A DNA stretch of 7,447 bases, from contig JAGHBX010000311.1 of the NCBI GenBank assembly GCA_021160785.1, positions 1 to 7,447 of the forward strand, given 5' to 3'. The first letter of the stretch is position 1, and the number at the start of each line of letters is the position of its first letter. Both the position numbers and the translations under genes were made by a program. This document shows, piece by piece, positions 1 to 4,216 of the stretch. Under the pieces are notes generated by a model. The model made no database searches and had not been told where the DNA came from. It saw only the letters and a list, made by a program, of their open reading frames with translations. Source of the stretch: Planctomycetota bacterium (GTDB lineage: Bacteria; Planctomycetota; Phycisphaerae; Sedimentisphaerales; Anaerohalosphaeraceae).

Positions 1-342
1 GGGCTTGCTCGGTACAGAAGAGAACAGATGCAGGGAAATGCAGTTCTGTTGAACGGGCGAGCAAGGAAACTTGTGCATAATGCGATTGGTCAAGAGGCGA
101 AAAGGTGGGGAGAGAAGATTGAAGCGTTGGCCGTATGCAGCGACCATGTACATGTGGTAGTGCGATACGGGGGGCAGCCTATCGATGAGTTTGTCTCGGC
201 CTGTAAAACGGCAGGGAGGCTTGCGTTGAAGGGCGAAGGGTTTGATGGTAGAGTGTGGGCGAAGGGATATGATAAGCGGTTCTGCTTTGATGAGGGTGCG
301 ATGGAGGCGCGGATCGGGTATGTTGAGGGGCATGATGGGTGA
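1..342 (+). CDS. REP-associated tyrosine transposase (IS200/Y1-type), 5'-truncated by window edge
   Basis: The reading frame is open from the first base, so the true start lies upstream; 113 residues are visible. The sequence matches the C-terminal two thirds of a Y1 (HUH) transposase domain. The metal-binding His-Val-His is at codons 145-153, followed by a run of valines (the core beta strand). The candidate nucleophile Tyr is at 319-321, in an Ile-Gly-Tyr-Val context close to the C-terminus. A Lys-Thr-Ala-Gly helix and a Val-Trp-Ala-Lys-Gly-Tyr segment between them are also typical of RAYT proteins. In this family the Tyr and His-X-His cleave single-stranded DNA at hairpin-bearing REP or IS200-type ends. 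RAYTs are usually single-copy and non-autonomous. The stop at 340-342 leaves only six residues after the Tyr, which is short but seen in the family. Two hairpins follow the gene. Whether the N-terminal part is intact cannot be seen. Confidence 0.85.
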   Translation, partial: GLARYRREQMQGNAVLLNGRARKLVHNAIGQEAKRWGEKIEALAVCSDHVHVVVRYGGQPIDEFVSACKTAGRLALKGEGFDGRVWAKGYDKRFCFDEGAMEARIGYVEGHDG

Positions 343-372
343 TGGCGGGTAGTTGGTGTTGTGATGGTTGGG

Positions 373-390
373 CCCCCACTTCCGTGGGGG
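373..390. repeat. Perfect 7-bp hairpin downstream of the transposase, candidate REP unit
   Basis: CCCCCAC (373-379), loop TTCC, GTGGGGG (384-390) form a perfect stem-loop 30 bases after the transposase stop. It is not followed by a T-run (next bases TTAAATATAG), so it is a poor intrinsic terminator. A GC-rich palindrome next to a RAYT gene is the usual setting of a REP sequence. That assignment is inference, because copy number elsewhere cannot be seen. Confidence 0.5.
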
Positions 391-405
391 TTAAATATAG
401 CGGAT

Positions 406-431
406 GCACGCTTCGCGTGCGTTTATTTTTA
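406..431 (+). terminator. Hairpin with T-rich tail: terminator-like, or second REP palindrome
   Basis: GCACGC (406-411), loop TTC, GCGTGC (415-420) form a perfect 6-bp stem followed directly by GTTTATTTTTA. This fits a short intrinsic terminator for the transposase gene. It lies 15 bases after the first hairpin, with a GGAT tetranucleotide just before the stem, so it could equally be the second half of a paired REP element. It ends only 22 bases before the chosen nnrE start. Confidence 0.42.
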
Positions 432-432
432 T

Positions 433-436
433 GAGG
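433..436 (+). promoter_or_regulatory. Ribosome binding site deciding the nnrE start
   Basis: GAGG sits 6 bases before the ATG at 443. The in-frame ATGs at 404 and 431 lack such a site; the one at 404 overlaps the hairpin and the one at 431 overlaps this motif. Confidence 0.5.
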
Positions 437-442
437 CCTGTT

Positions 443-1135
443 ATGAGTGTTCGACGATATGATGGTAGTGGGTTGGTTATGGGTCGGGATGAGGTTCGGG
501 GGGTTGACGCTTGGGCTATTGATGAGATGGGGATTCGGGGTGTTGTTCTTATGGAGAATGCCGGGCGGGGGTGTGCTGAGGTTGTTCTTGAACGATTAGG
601 CGAGGGTGAGGGGCATAACGTCTGTATCTTTTGCGGTGTTGGTAATAATGGCGGGGATGGGTATGTTATTGGGCGACATCTTTTTAATAATGGGGTTGGA
701 GTGCGCATAGTGATCTGCGGAGATGCGGGTAAGATAAAGGGCGATGCGCTTGTTAACTTTCGGGTTGTTGAATTGATGGGGCTTTCGATAGAGCGGCTTG
801 ATCTTTCGGCGGGTGAGCTGCCGCGGCGCGTTGGTGATTTTACGGCCGGGTGCGATATGATTGTTGATGCTGTTTTTGGGACGGGGCTTAGTGGTGAGCT
901 TCGGGAGGAGTATGTGGGGCTGATTTCGTGTATTAATGCGCAGGGCAAGCGTATTGTGGCGGTGGATATTCCTTCGGGGATGGATTGCGATACTGGGCTG
1001 CCGTTGCCGGTTTGTATCGAGGCGGAGGCTACGGTTACGTTTGTGGCGGTGAAGAAGGGGTTTGTCGATTGTGCGAAGTCGGCGCAGGCGACGGGGGATG
1101 TTTATGTCGCCTCGATCGGGATCGAGCCGCAGTGA
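443..1135 (+). CDS. nnrE: NAD(P)H-hydrate epimerase (YjeF N-terminal domain protein)
   Basis: This cytosolic repair enzyme interconverts R- and S-forms of NAD(P)HX, the hydrated and inactive nicotinamide cofactors, so that the S-specific dehydratase NnrD can restore NAD(P)H. The 230-residue product is one YjeF_N domain. An N-terminal Met-Glu-Asn-Ala-Gly lies near residues 37-41. The Asn-Asn-Gly-Gly-Asp-Gly loop (68-73) binds the nucleotide. Val-Asp-Ala-Val-Phe-Gly-Thr-Gly (141-148) and Ala-Val-Asp-Ile-Pro-Ser-Gly (172-178) hold the conserved Asp residues. The length fits the epimerase alone; the NnrD kinase-like domain often fused behind it is absent. The start at 443 was chosen by its Shine-Dalgarno; an ATG at 479 would also leave the family core intact. 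The gene converges on the aminotransferase gene. Its coding strand is strongly G-rich and uses many GGG, GTT and CGG codons, unlike rplU downstream. Confidence 0.92.
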   Translation: MSVRRYDGSGLVMGRDEVRGVDAWAIDEMGIRGVVLMENAGRGCAEVVLERLGEGEGHNVCIFCGVGNNGGDGYVIGRHLFNNGVGVRIVICGDAGKIKGDALVNFRVVELMGLSIERLDLSAGELPRRVGDFTAGCDMIVDAVFGTGLSGELREEYVGLISCINAQGKRIVAVDIPSGMDCDTGLPLPVCIEAEATVTFVAVKKGFVDCAKSAQATGDVYVASIGIEPQ

Positions 1136-1160
1136 GAACACCCATAAGGGGGCGTTGCTC

Positions 1161-1227
1161 AAATCCGAAATCCTAATTATGCAAAACAAACCCAATTTCC
1201 GCCCGGCCGCCCCACTATTCACTATTT
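1161..1227. repeat. Remnant of a dispersed intergenic repeat between convergent genes
   Basis: The 86-base gap between nnrE and the aminotransferase contains AAATCCGAAATCC (1161-1173, a 7-base period repeated nearly twice), an A/C-rich ATGCAAAACAAACCCAATTT (1179-1198), a GC block, and ACTATTCACTATTTTAC (partial tandem). Read in frame, the middle part gives Met-Gln-Asn-Lys-Pro-Asn-Phe. From memory, this peptide recurs at the start of many spurious short predicted proteins from Phycisphaerae genomes, which suggests a dispersed element. The aminotransferase stop codon (1222-1224) lies inside it. Identification rests on recollection, not on a search. Confidence 0.4.
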
Positions 1228-2061
1228 TACGTATTGGCGGAATGCTTCGATGAGGTTTTTGGTGTTTTGGCCGGGTTGGCCGTTGCCGATTGTGGTTTGG
1301 TCAAACTTGACGACCGGTACGATGTCCTGGGTCGTTACGGCCAGGAAGAGTTCGTCTGCACCTGCCGCTTCGCCCGGTCTGATAACCTGCTCAACCGCCC
1401 GCAATCGGGCCTGTTCGGCAATTCGCAGCACCACTGCCCTTGTAATGGACGGCAGGATATCGGGCCCTAAAGGCCGGGTAACAAGTTCCTTGGCAGCGGC
1501 TCGCACCATAAAAACAGACGAACTGGCGCCCTCGGTGATCTCGCCGGCGTCATTTACGAGGATCGCCTCGTTGCAGCCTTTTTTCTCGGCATCCCGGCGC
1601 GCAAGTACATTGGCCAGAAGGTTTAACGATTTTATATCGCACCGCTTCCACCGCCAGTCAGGAAACGTCGAAACCGAGATGCCGCCGGCTTTCTTGGCAG
1701 TCGATTCGCCTAATTCGGTGACCGTCAGGAAGAAATTGGGCTTCAAATCGGCAGGCGTCCCATGATTCCGGGCCGCCGAGCCGCGGGTGATATGGAAGTA
1801 AATCTTTGCGTTTGCGATACTTGCGTCATCAAACGCATGCTCAACGCGCCGCCGGATATCGGCGATATCGACGCCGGTGATATCCACCTCGCGCAGGCTC
1901 CTCTCGAAACGCGCCATGTGTTCGTCAATCGCGAATATCCGGCCGTCGTAGCTGCGAACAACTTCGTAAACCCCGTCCCCAAAAAAGGTTCCACGATCCA
2001 GATAGACCGGGTCCAGTTCAGCATACGGAACGATTCTGTCCTCAATCATGGCTAACTGCAT
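1222..2061 (-). CDS. dat: D-amino-acid aminotransferase-like class IV PLP transaminase
   Basis: This is a fold-type IV PLP enzyme. The D-amino-acid type moves amino groups between D-alanine and 2-oxo acids to give D-glutamate or D-alanine for peptidoglycan. Counting from the ATG at 2061, the visible residues almost coincide with those of Bacillus DAAT. They are Tyr about 32 (Gly-Asp-Gly-Val-Tyr-Glu), Arg98 and His100 (Arg-Gly-Ser-Ala-Ala-Arg-Asn-His), the PLP lysine 144 (Cys-Asp-Ile-Lys-Ser-Leu-Asn-Leu-Leu) and Glu176 (Thr-Glu-Gly-Ala-Ser-Ser-Ser). Arg98/His100 form the carboxylate trap typical of DAAT rather than of IlvE or PabC. The frame is open to an ATG at 2094, which would add 11 residues. 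I prefer 2061 (279 residues) because GGAAG lies 5 bases upstream, numbering then matches the family, and a likely promoter -10 covers the 2094 ATG. A branched-chain or mixed specificity is the alternative. Confidence 0.88.
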   Translation of the reverse strand: MQLAMIEDRIVPYAELDPVYLDRGTFFGDGVYEVVRSYDGRIFAIDEHMARFERSLREVDITGVDIADIRRRVEHAFDDASIANAKIYFHITRGSAARNHGTPADLKPNFFLTVTELGESTAKKAGGISVSTFPDWRWKRCDIKSLNLLANVLARRDAEKKGCNEAILVNDAGEITEGASSSVFMVRAAAKELVTRPLGPDILPSITRAVVLRIAEQARLRAVEQVIRPGEAAGADELFLAVTTQDIVPVVKFDQTTIGNGQPGQNTKNLIEAFRQYVK

Positions 2062-2092
2062 AGCGTCTTCCGTAATCTCAAAAACGGTCTCC

Positions 2093-2120
2093 ATTACCAG
2101 CTAAAGGGTATTGTTGTCAA
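2093..2120 (-). promoter_or_regulatory. Candidate sigma-70-type promoter for the aminotransferase gene
   Basis: On the minus strand, TTGACA (2120-2115, a perfect -35) is followed after 16 bases by GGTAAT (2098-2093, four of six matches to TATAAT). Transcription would begin near 2086, giving a leader of about 25 bases before the ATG at 2061. This would exclude the ATG at 2094 as a start. Confidence 0.42.
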
Positions 2121-2180
2121 TATATTAACGTGTTTTGCAGATTTTGCCCTAAAAAAAATCCCTCAAAAGCCGAATTTCTC

Positions 2181-2209
2181 TTTACAGAAGCCGCCTGAGT
2201 TCTTAAACT
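2181..2209 (+). promoter_or_regulatory. Candidate sigma-70-type promoter for rplU
   Basis: TTTACA (2181-2186, five of six) and TAAACT (2204-2209, four of six) are separated by 17 bases. The predicted start near 2216 would leave a leader of about 36 bases containing the Shine-Dalgarno. A 5-bp inverted repeat, GAGTT-CTTA-AACTC (2197-2210), overlaps the -10 element and might be an operator or chance. Confidence 0.42.
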
Positions 2210-2239
2210 CTGTGTTTGACCGGGTTTAGAAAGTGATAT

Positions 2240-2244
2240 AGGAG
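2240..2244 (+). promoter_or_regulatory. Ribosome binding site deciding the rplU start
   Basis: AGGAG lies 7 bases before the ATG at 2252. The in-frame ATG at 2246 is only one base from the motif, too close to be used. Initiation at 2252 gives Met-Tyr-Ala-Val-Ile, the standard L21 N-terminus. Confidence 0.75.
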
Positions 2245-2251
2245 CATGTTG

Positions 2252-2581
2252 ATGTACGCAGTGATTGAACAGGGTGGAAAGCAATACAAGGTTTCGCAGG
2301 GTGATGTGATCCGCATCGAGTTGACCGAGGTTGAGCCCGACGCCAGGACCATTGAAATGAGCAAGGTTCTCTTTGTCAGCGACGGCAAGGAGATCAAGGT
2401 AGGCACGCCTTATCTGGACGGCGCCAAGGTTGTCGCCAGTTTCAAGACGACCGCAGAAGACGCCCTCTCCAAAGGCCCGAAACTGTATCCGACGCATCTT
2501 CGCAGACGCAAAAACAGCCGACGACGCATAGGTCATCGGCAGAAGTATCTGCAAGTCATTATTGACACCATCGAGGCATAA
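2252..2581 (+). CDS. rplU: 50S ribosomal protein L21
   Basis: L21 binds 23S rRNA in the large ribosomal subunit. The 109-residue product opens with the family signature Met-Tyr-Ala-Val-Ile-Glu, then Gly-Gly-Lys-Gln-Tyr-Lys-Val (residues 8-14). It ends with the basic RNA-binding tail Arg-Arg-Arg-Lys-Asn-Ser-Arg-Arg-Arg and the L21 hallmark Gly-His-Arg-Gln-Lys-Tyr. It is a few residues longer than the usual 100-105, with the extra length in the loop before the basic tail. In most bacteria rplU is followed directly by rpmA (L27) and often by obgE. Neither is present here: the next 428 bases have no L27-like frame and the next gene is a prepilin. Codon use is the more balanced, C-ending pattern expected of a well-expressed gene, unlike nnrE upstream. 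Confidence 0.97.
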   Translation: MYAVIEQGGKQYKVSQGDVIRIELTEVEPDARTIEMSKVLFVSDGKEIKVGTPYLDGAKVVASFKTTAEDALSKGPKLYPTHLRRRKNSRRRIGHRQKYLQVIIDTIEA

Positions 2582-2593
2582 GAACGGACAGAC

Positions 2594-2648
2594 ATGCCGC
2601 CGGCGCGTCATGTGCGTTTCTTGTGCTGCAAAACGCCCCCGGCAGCAT
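2594..2648 (+). other. Strong imperfect stem-loop 12 bases after the rplU stop
   Basis: ATGCCGCCGG (2594-2603) pairs with CCGGCAGCAT (2639-2648) with one C-A mismatch. After a small internal loop, GCGT (2605-2608) pairs with ACGC (2633-2636). That gives about 13 base pairs around a 24-base loop. There is no U-tract after it. It may stabilise the rplU mRNA 3' end or mark a Rho-assisted end; a role is inferred only. Confidence 0.4.
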
Positions 2649-2762
2649 CACGCCAACCGGGCCTTGAATTTGCGCTGTTTTGCTCCCCCCGCCGTTAAGC
2701 CCGCCGTTATCGACTCACGCTCGAAGAGCGACCGATATCCCGCCACTGCCAATCTTTCAGCC

Positions 2763-2793
2763 TGCGAGGGTTGTTCGCGTTTGAGTTTTTTTT
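2763..2793 (+). terminator. Weak intrinsic terminator candidate for rplU
   Basis: TGCGAG (2763-2768) can pair with TTCGCG (2774-2779), with two G-U pairs. Six bases later comes a run of eight T (2786-2793). The stem is short and the distance to the T-run is longer than ideal. Confidence 0.3.
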
Positions 2794-3009
2794 GTTATAT
2801 CGACCGCCTTCTTTGACGAAACAACATCCAACCGCCTTATGGGGGACTACATTTGGTGTTAATGTTGGCATCCTGATCGGACGACAAGCGAATGCGCCAA
2901 CGAGAATTGGGGGTATTGAGATTTGCAGCGGACTGTCCGGGTTTGATTTTAACCGGAACGACAGAAAAAGCGTTTAAGTGTTTTATTCATTTTTATTGGG
3001 GGTAACATC

Positions 3010-3423
3010 ATGTTGAGGGAAAAAGGTTTCACACTGATCGAGTTTATGGTGGTCATATTGGTCGTAGCGATTCTGGCGGCAGTTGCAATCCCGATCATGC
3101 GGGGGCGTGTCGACGCAGCCAAGTGGTCCGAAGGCAAGGCGATGGCGGGCACAGTCGCAACCGCCCTGCGGGCCTTTGCCGCCGAGGAGGGCAAGGATGC
3201 GGCGTTGACGGGCATTGCGTTTAGCAGTTGGAATGACGATTTGGGTTTTGCCGAAGGCGAACTTACCGGAACGTACTTCAATGACGCCGATTTTACTATC
3301 AGCGATTTTGTGTATGGCCCACCATTGGAGTTTACGATAACGGTTGGGACGTCTGCGGATAACGCCCCCGCGACACCGGACGGTTACACGCTTGATAATA
3401 ACGGAGACTGGAAAGAGCAATAG
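3010..3423 (+). CDS. Type IV prepilin / general secretion pseudopilin-like protein
   Basis: The 137-residue protein has a class III signal: a short basic leader (Met-Leu-Arg-Glu-Lys-Gly), prepilin-peptidase cleavage expected after Gly6, then Phe-Thr-Leu-Ile-Glu with the invariant Glu5 of the mature protein. A hydrophobic helix of about 20 residues ends near Ile-Pro-Ile. PilD-type peptidase would cleave and N-methylate it, and it would join a type IV pilus or type II secretion pseudopilus in the inner membrane. After the helix come an amphipathic alpha segment (about 30-60) and a beta-rich C-terminal domain without cysteines, ending Gly-Tyr-Thr-Leu-Asp-Asn-Asn-Gly-Asp-Trp. GGGGG at 2998-3002 lies 7 bases before the ATG and is a plausible ribosome binding site. 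No pilus ATPase, platform or peptidase gene is nearby, so this is an orphan. Its exact filament is unknown. Confidence 0.88.
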   Translation: MLREKGFTLIEFMVVILVVAILAAVAIPIMRGRVDAAKWSEGKAMAGTVATALRAFAAEEGKDAALTGIAFSSWNDDLGFAEGELTGTYFNDADFTISDFVYGPPLEFTITVGTSADNAPATPDGYTLDNNGDWKEQ

Positions 3424-3431
3424 CCAACGTC

Positions 3432-3447
3432 CGGTGTGGTTACACCG
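3432..3447 (+). terminator. Hairpin just after the prepilin stop, weak terminator candidate
   Basis: CGGTGT-GGTT-ACACCG is a perfect 6-bp stem with a 4-base loop, 8 bases after the stop. The following bases TCGGGTTTGTT are only moderately T-rich, so it may attenuate rather than end transcription into the next genes. Confidence 0.35.
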
Positions 3448-3508
3448 TCGGGTTTGTTGAGCGATGCTGTGGGGCTGTTGCTTTGGGTGTCTGCTGCGGG
3501 TGTCCGAT

Positions 3509-3784
3509 ATGGGCGAAACAAAACTTACCGACAAGCAGAAAACGGAAATTGCGATGGAGATGCTTGGCGGCAAGATGTCGCGTGCCAGTATCTGCCGCAA
3601 GTGGGGTATCAGCAGCGCTTGTGCCTGCAAGATCCGGGACCATGCACTCGAACTGTTTGTTAGAGAAATGGAGCGGTCGAGTAAGGATCTCAATAATCTG
3701 CACGAGGGCGTCGCGGACCTTAAGAAGCTTGTCCACGATCATTCCTTTGTGGTCAGTTACTTAAAGAAGAAGATGAAGTCTTAA
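3509..3784 (+). CDS. Small helix-turn-helix plus coiled-coil protein, IS3 OrfA-like
   Basis: The 91-residue product has two parts. Residues 6-45 resemble the HTH of IS3-family OrfA / transposase-type homeodomain-like proteins: Leu-Thr-Asp-Lys-Gln-Lys-Thr-Glu-Ile, then Ala-Ser-Ile-Cys-Arg-Lys-Trp-Gly-Ile-Ser as the turn and recognition-helix start. Residues 61-89 form a regular heptad pattern with hydrophobic a/d positions L61, L64, V68, L71, V75, V82, L85 and M89; only H78 breaks it. This predicts a dimerising coiled coil, as in OrfA proteins. No integrase (OrfB) gene or terminal inverted repeat is visible, so this may be a domesticated regulator or an IS relic. The start at 3509 was chosen because it begins the conserved domain; the frame is open to an ATG at 3464, and neither start has a strong ribosome site. 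It is 3 bases from the LuxR-type gene and probably co-transcribed with it. Target and role are unknown. Confidence 0.72.
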   Translation: MGETKLTDKQKTEIAMEMLGGKMSRASICRKWGISSACACKIRDHALELFVREMERSSKDLNNLHEGVADLKKLVHDHSFVVSYLKKKMKS

Positions 3785-3787
3785 ATC

Positions 3788-4093
3788 ATGGCCCAACTTT
3801 CAACAAAGTCGAGACCAGCCGACTACTCTGCGGGTTTGTCACGACCCAGCATTGTGCTGTTCAACAATCAGCAGTGGGCATACCTCCAGAGGAGGTTTCA
3901 GATTACTCCCCGCGAACTTGAAATAGCCAAGCTGCTTTGTCAGGGTTACAGCAACGAGGAGATTGCCGATAGCCTTAACATTAAGGAGGGGACGGTTAAG
4001 GTTCACGTGCGCAACATTTACCGCAAGACATGGGTTCAGAACAAAATACTCATGCTCTTGCGGTTTATCGAGGATTCCAACCGTTTCTTTTGA
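3788..4093 (+). CDS. Stand-alone LuxR/GerE-type HTH protein
   Basis: The 101-residue protein is a LuxR-type DNA-binding domain (residues 39-95) with a 38-residue N-terminal tail. The tail is not a receiver, PAS or autoinducer domain. Family marks are Ile-Thr-Pro-Arg-Glu (39-43), Gly53, Asn56, Glu-Ile-Ala (58-60), the turn Leu-Asn-Ile (63-65), the recognition helix Gly-Thr-Val-Lys-Val-His (68-73) and Arg-Asn-Ile-Tyr-Arg-Lys (75-80). The usual Lys-Leu-Gly after this is Lys-Thr-Trp (80-82), a departure from the consensus. It starts 3 bases after the HTH/coiled-coil gene, with only GAAG 9 bases upstream, so translation may be coupled. It would act as a cytoplasmic transcription regulator. With no input domain, activity would have to come from dimerisation, abundance or a partner, the adjacent protein being an obvious candidate. 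Confidence 0.9.
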   Translation: MAQLSTKSRPADYSAGLSRPSIVLFNNQQWAYLQRRFQITPRELEIAKLLCQGYSNEEIADSLNIKEGTVKVHVRNIYRKTWVQNKILMLLRFIEDSNRFF

Positions 4094-4216
4094 GAAGTCT
4101 GAAGGGAAAGAAGACGCAGATTCCGCTGGTCGTCGTCGACGCGACGACATGCAGGTTGTGCTTTACGAACACCGCGGGCGACGGTCCTGGCGTTCATGCA
4201 GCAATGTTGTCGGCGG
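4094..4216. other. Convergent intergenic region with a GTCG palindrome
   Basis: The 123 bases between the convergent LuxR-type and isomerase genes contain GTCGTCG (4129-4135), a 6-base loop and CGACGAC (4142-4148), a perfect 7-bp stem. Neither side has a T-run, so it is at best a weak bidirectional transcription barrier. No gene is seen. Confidence 0.4.

Larger units (their letters stand above)
2582..3009. other. Long non-coding gap between rplU and the prepilin gene
   Basis: No reading frame here has a recognisable product or a credible ribosome binding site apart from the prepilin leader at the far end. The gap holds the 2594-2648 stem, a direct repeat of CCCGCCGTTA (2688-2697 and 2700-2709), a 5-bp stem CGCTC-GAA-GAGCG (2718-2730), a T-run of eight (2786-2793), and a bulged inverted repeat CCGGGTT/AACCGG (about 2938-2957). 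I could not match any known riboswitch or leader to it. A promoter for the prepilin gene must lie in it or upstream; TTGACG at 2813-2818 lacks a good -10 partner. Confidence 0.55.

Noticed and set aside
391..1222. Long minus-strand open frames (391-948 and 596-1222) opposite nnrE
   Set aside because: They are by-products of the G-rich coding strand, are rich in Ser/Pro/Arg/Thr with no domain, and overlap a gene with clear family motifs.
1250..1765. Plus-strand 171-residue frame opposite the aminotransferase
   Set aside because: It is antisense to conserved aminotransferase codons, has no ribosome site and no recognisable domain.
2117..2611. Minus-strand 164-residue frame covering rplU
   Set aside because: L21 on the other strand is unmistakable; the antisense frame shows no family features.
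2562..2977. Two plus-strand frames (2562-2816 and 2771-2977) in the rplU-prepilin gap, and a search for L27
   Set aside because: The first overlaps the rplU end, and neither has a ribosome site or known domain. No frame contains the L27 N-terminal pattern.
2820..3009. Cyclic-di-GMP riboswitch or sigma-54 promoter upstream of the prepilin
   Set aside because: The conserved GEMM core is not present. TGGCA near 2865 lacks the -12 TGC at the required spacing.
2983..3742. Minus-strand frames (2983-3693, 3440-3742) opposite the prepilin and HTH gene
   Set aside because: They run antisense to better-supported genes and across their boundaries, with no domains.
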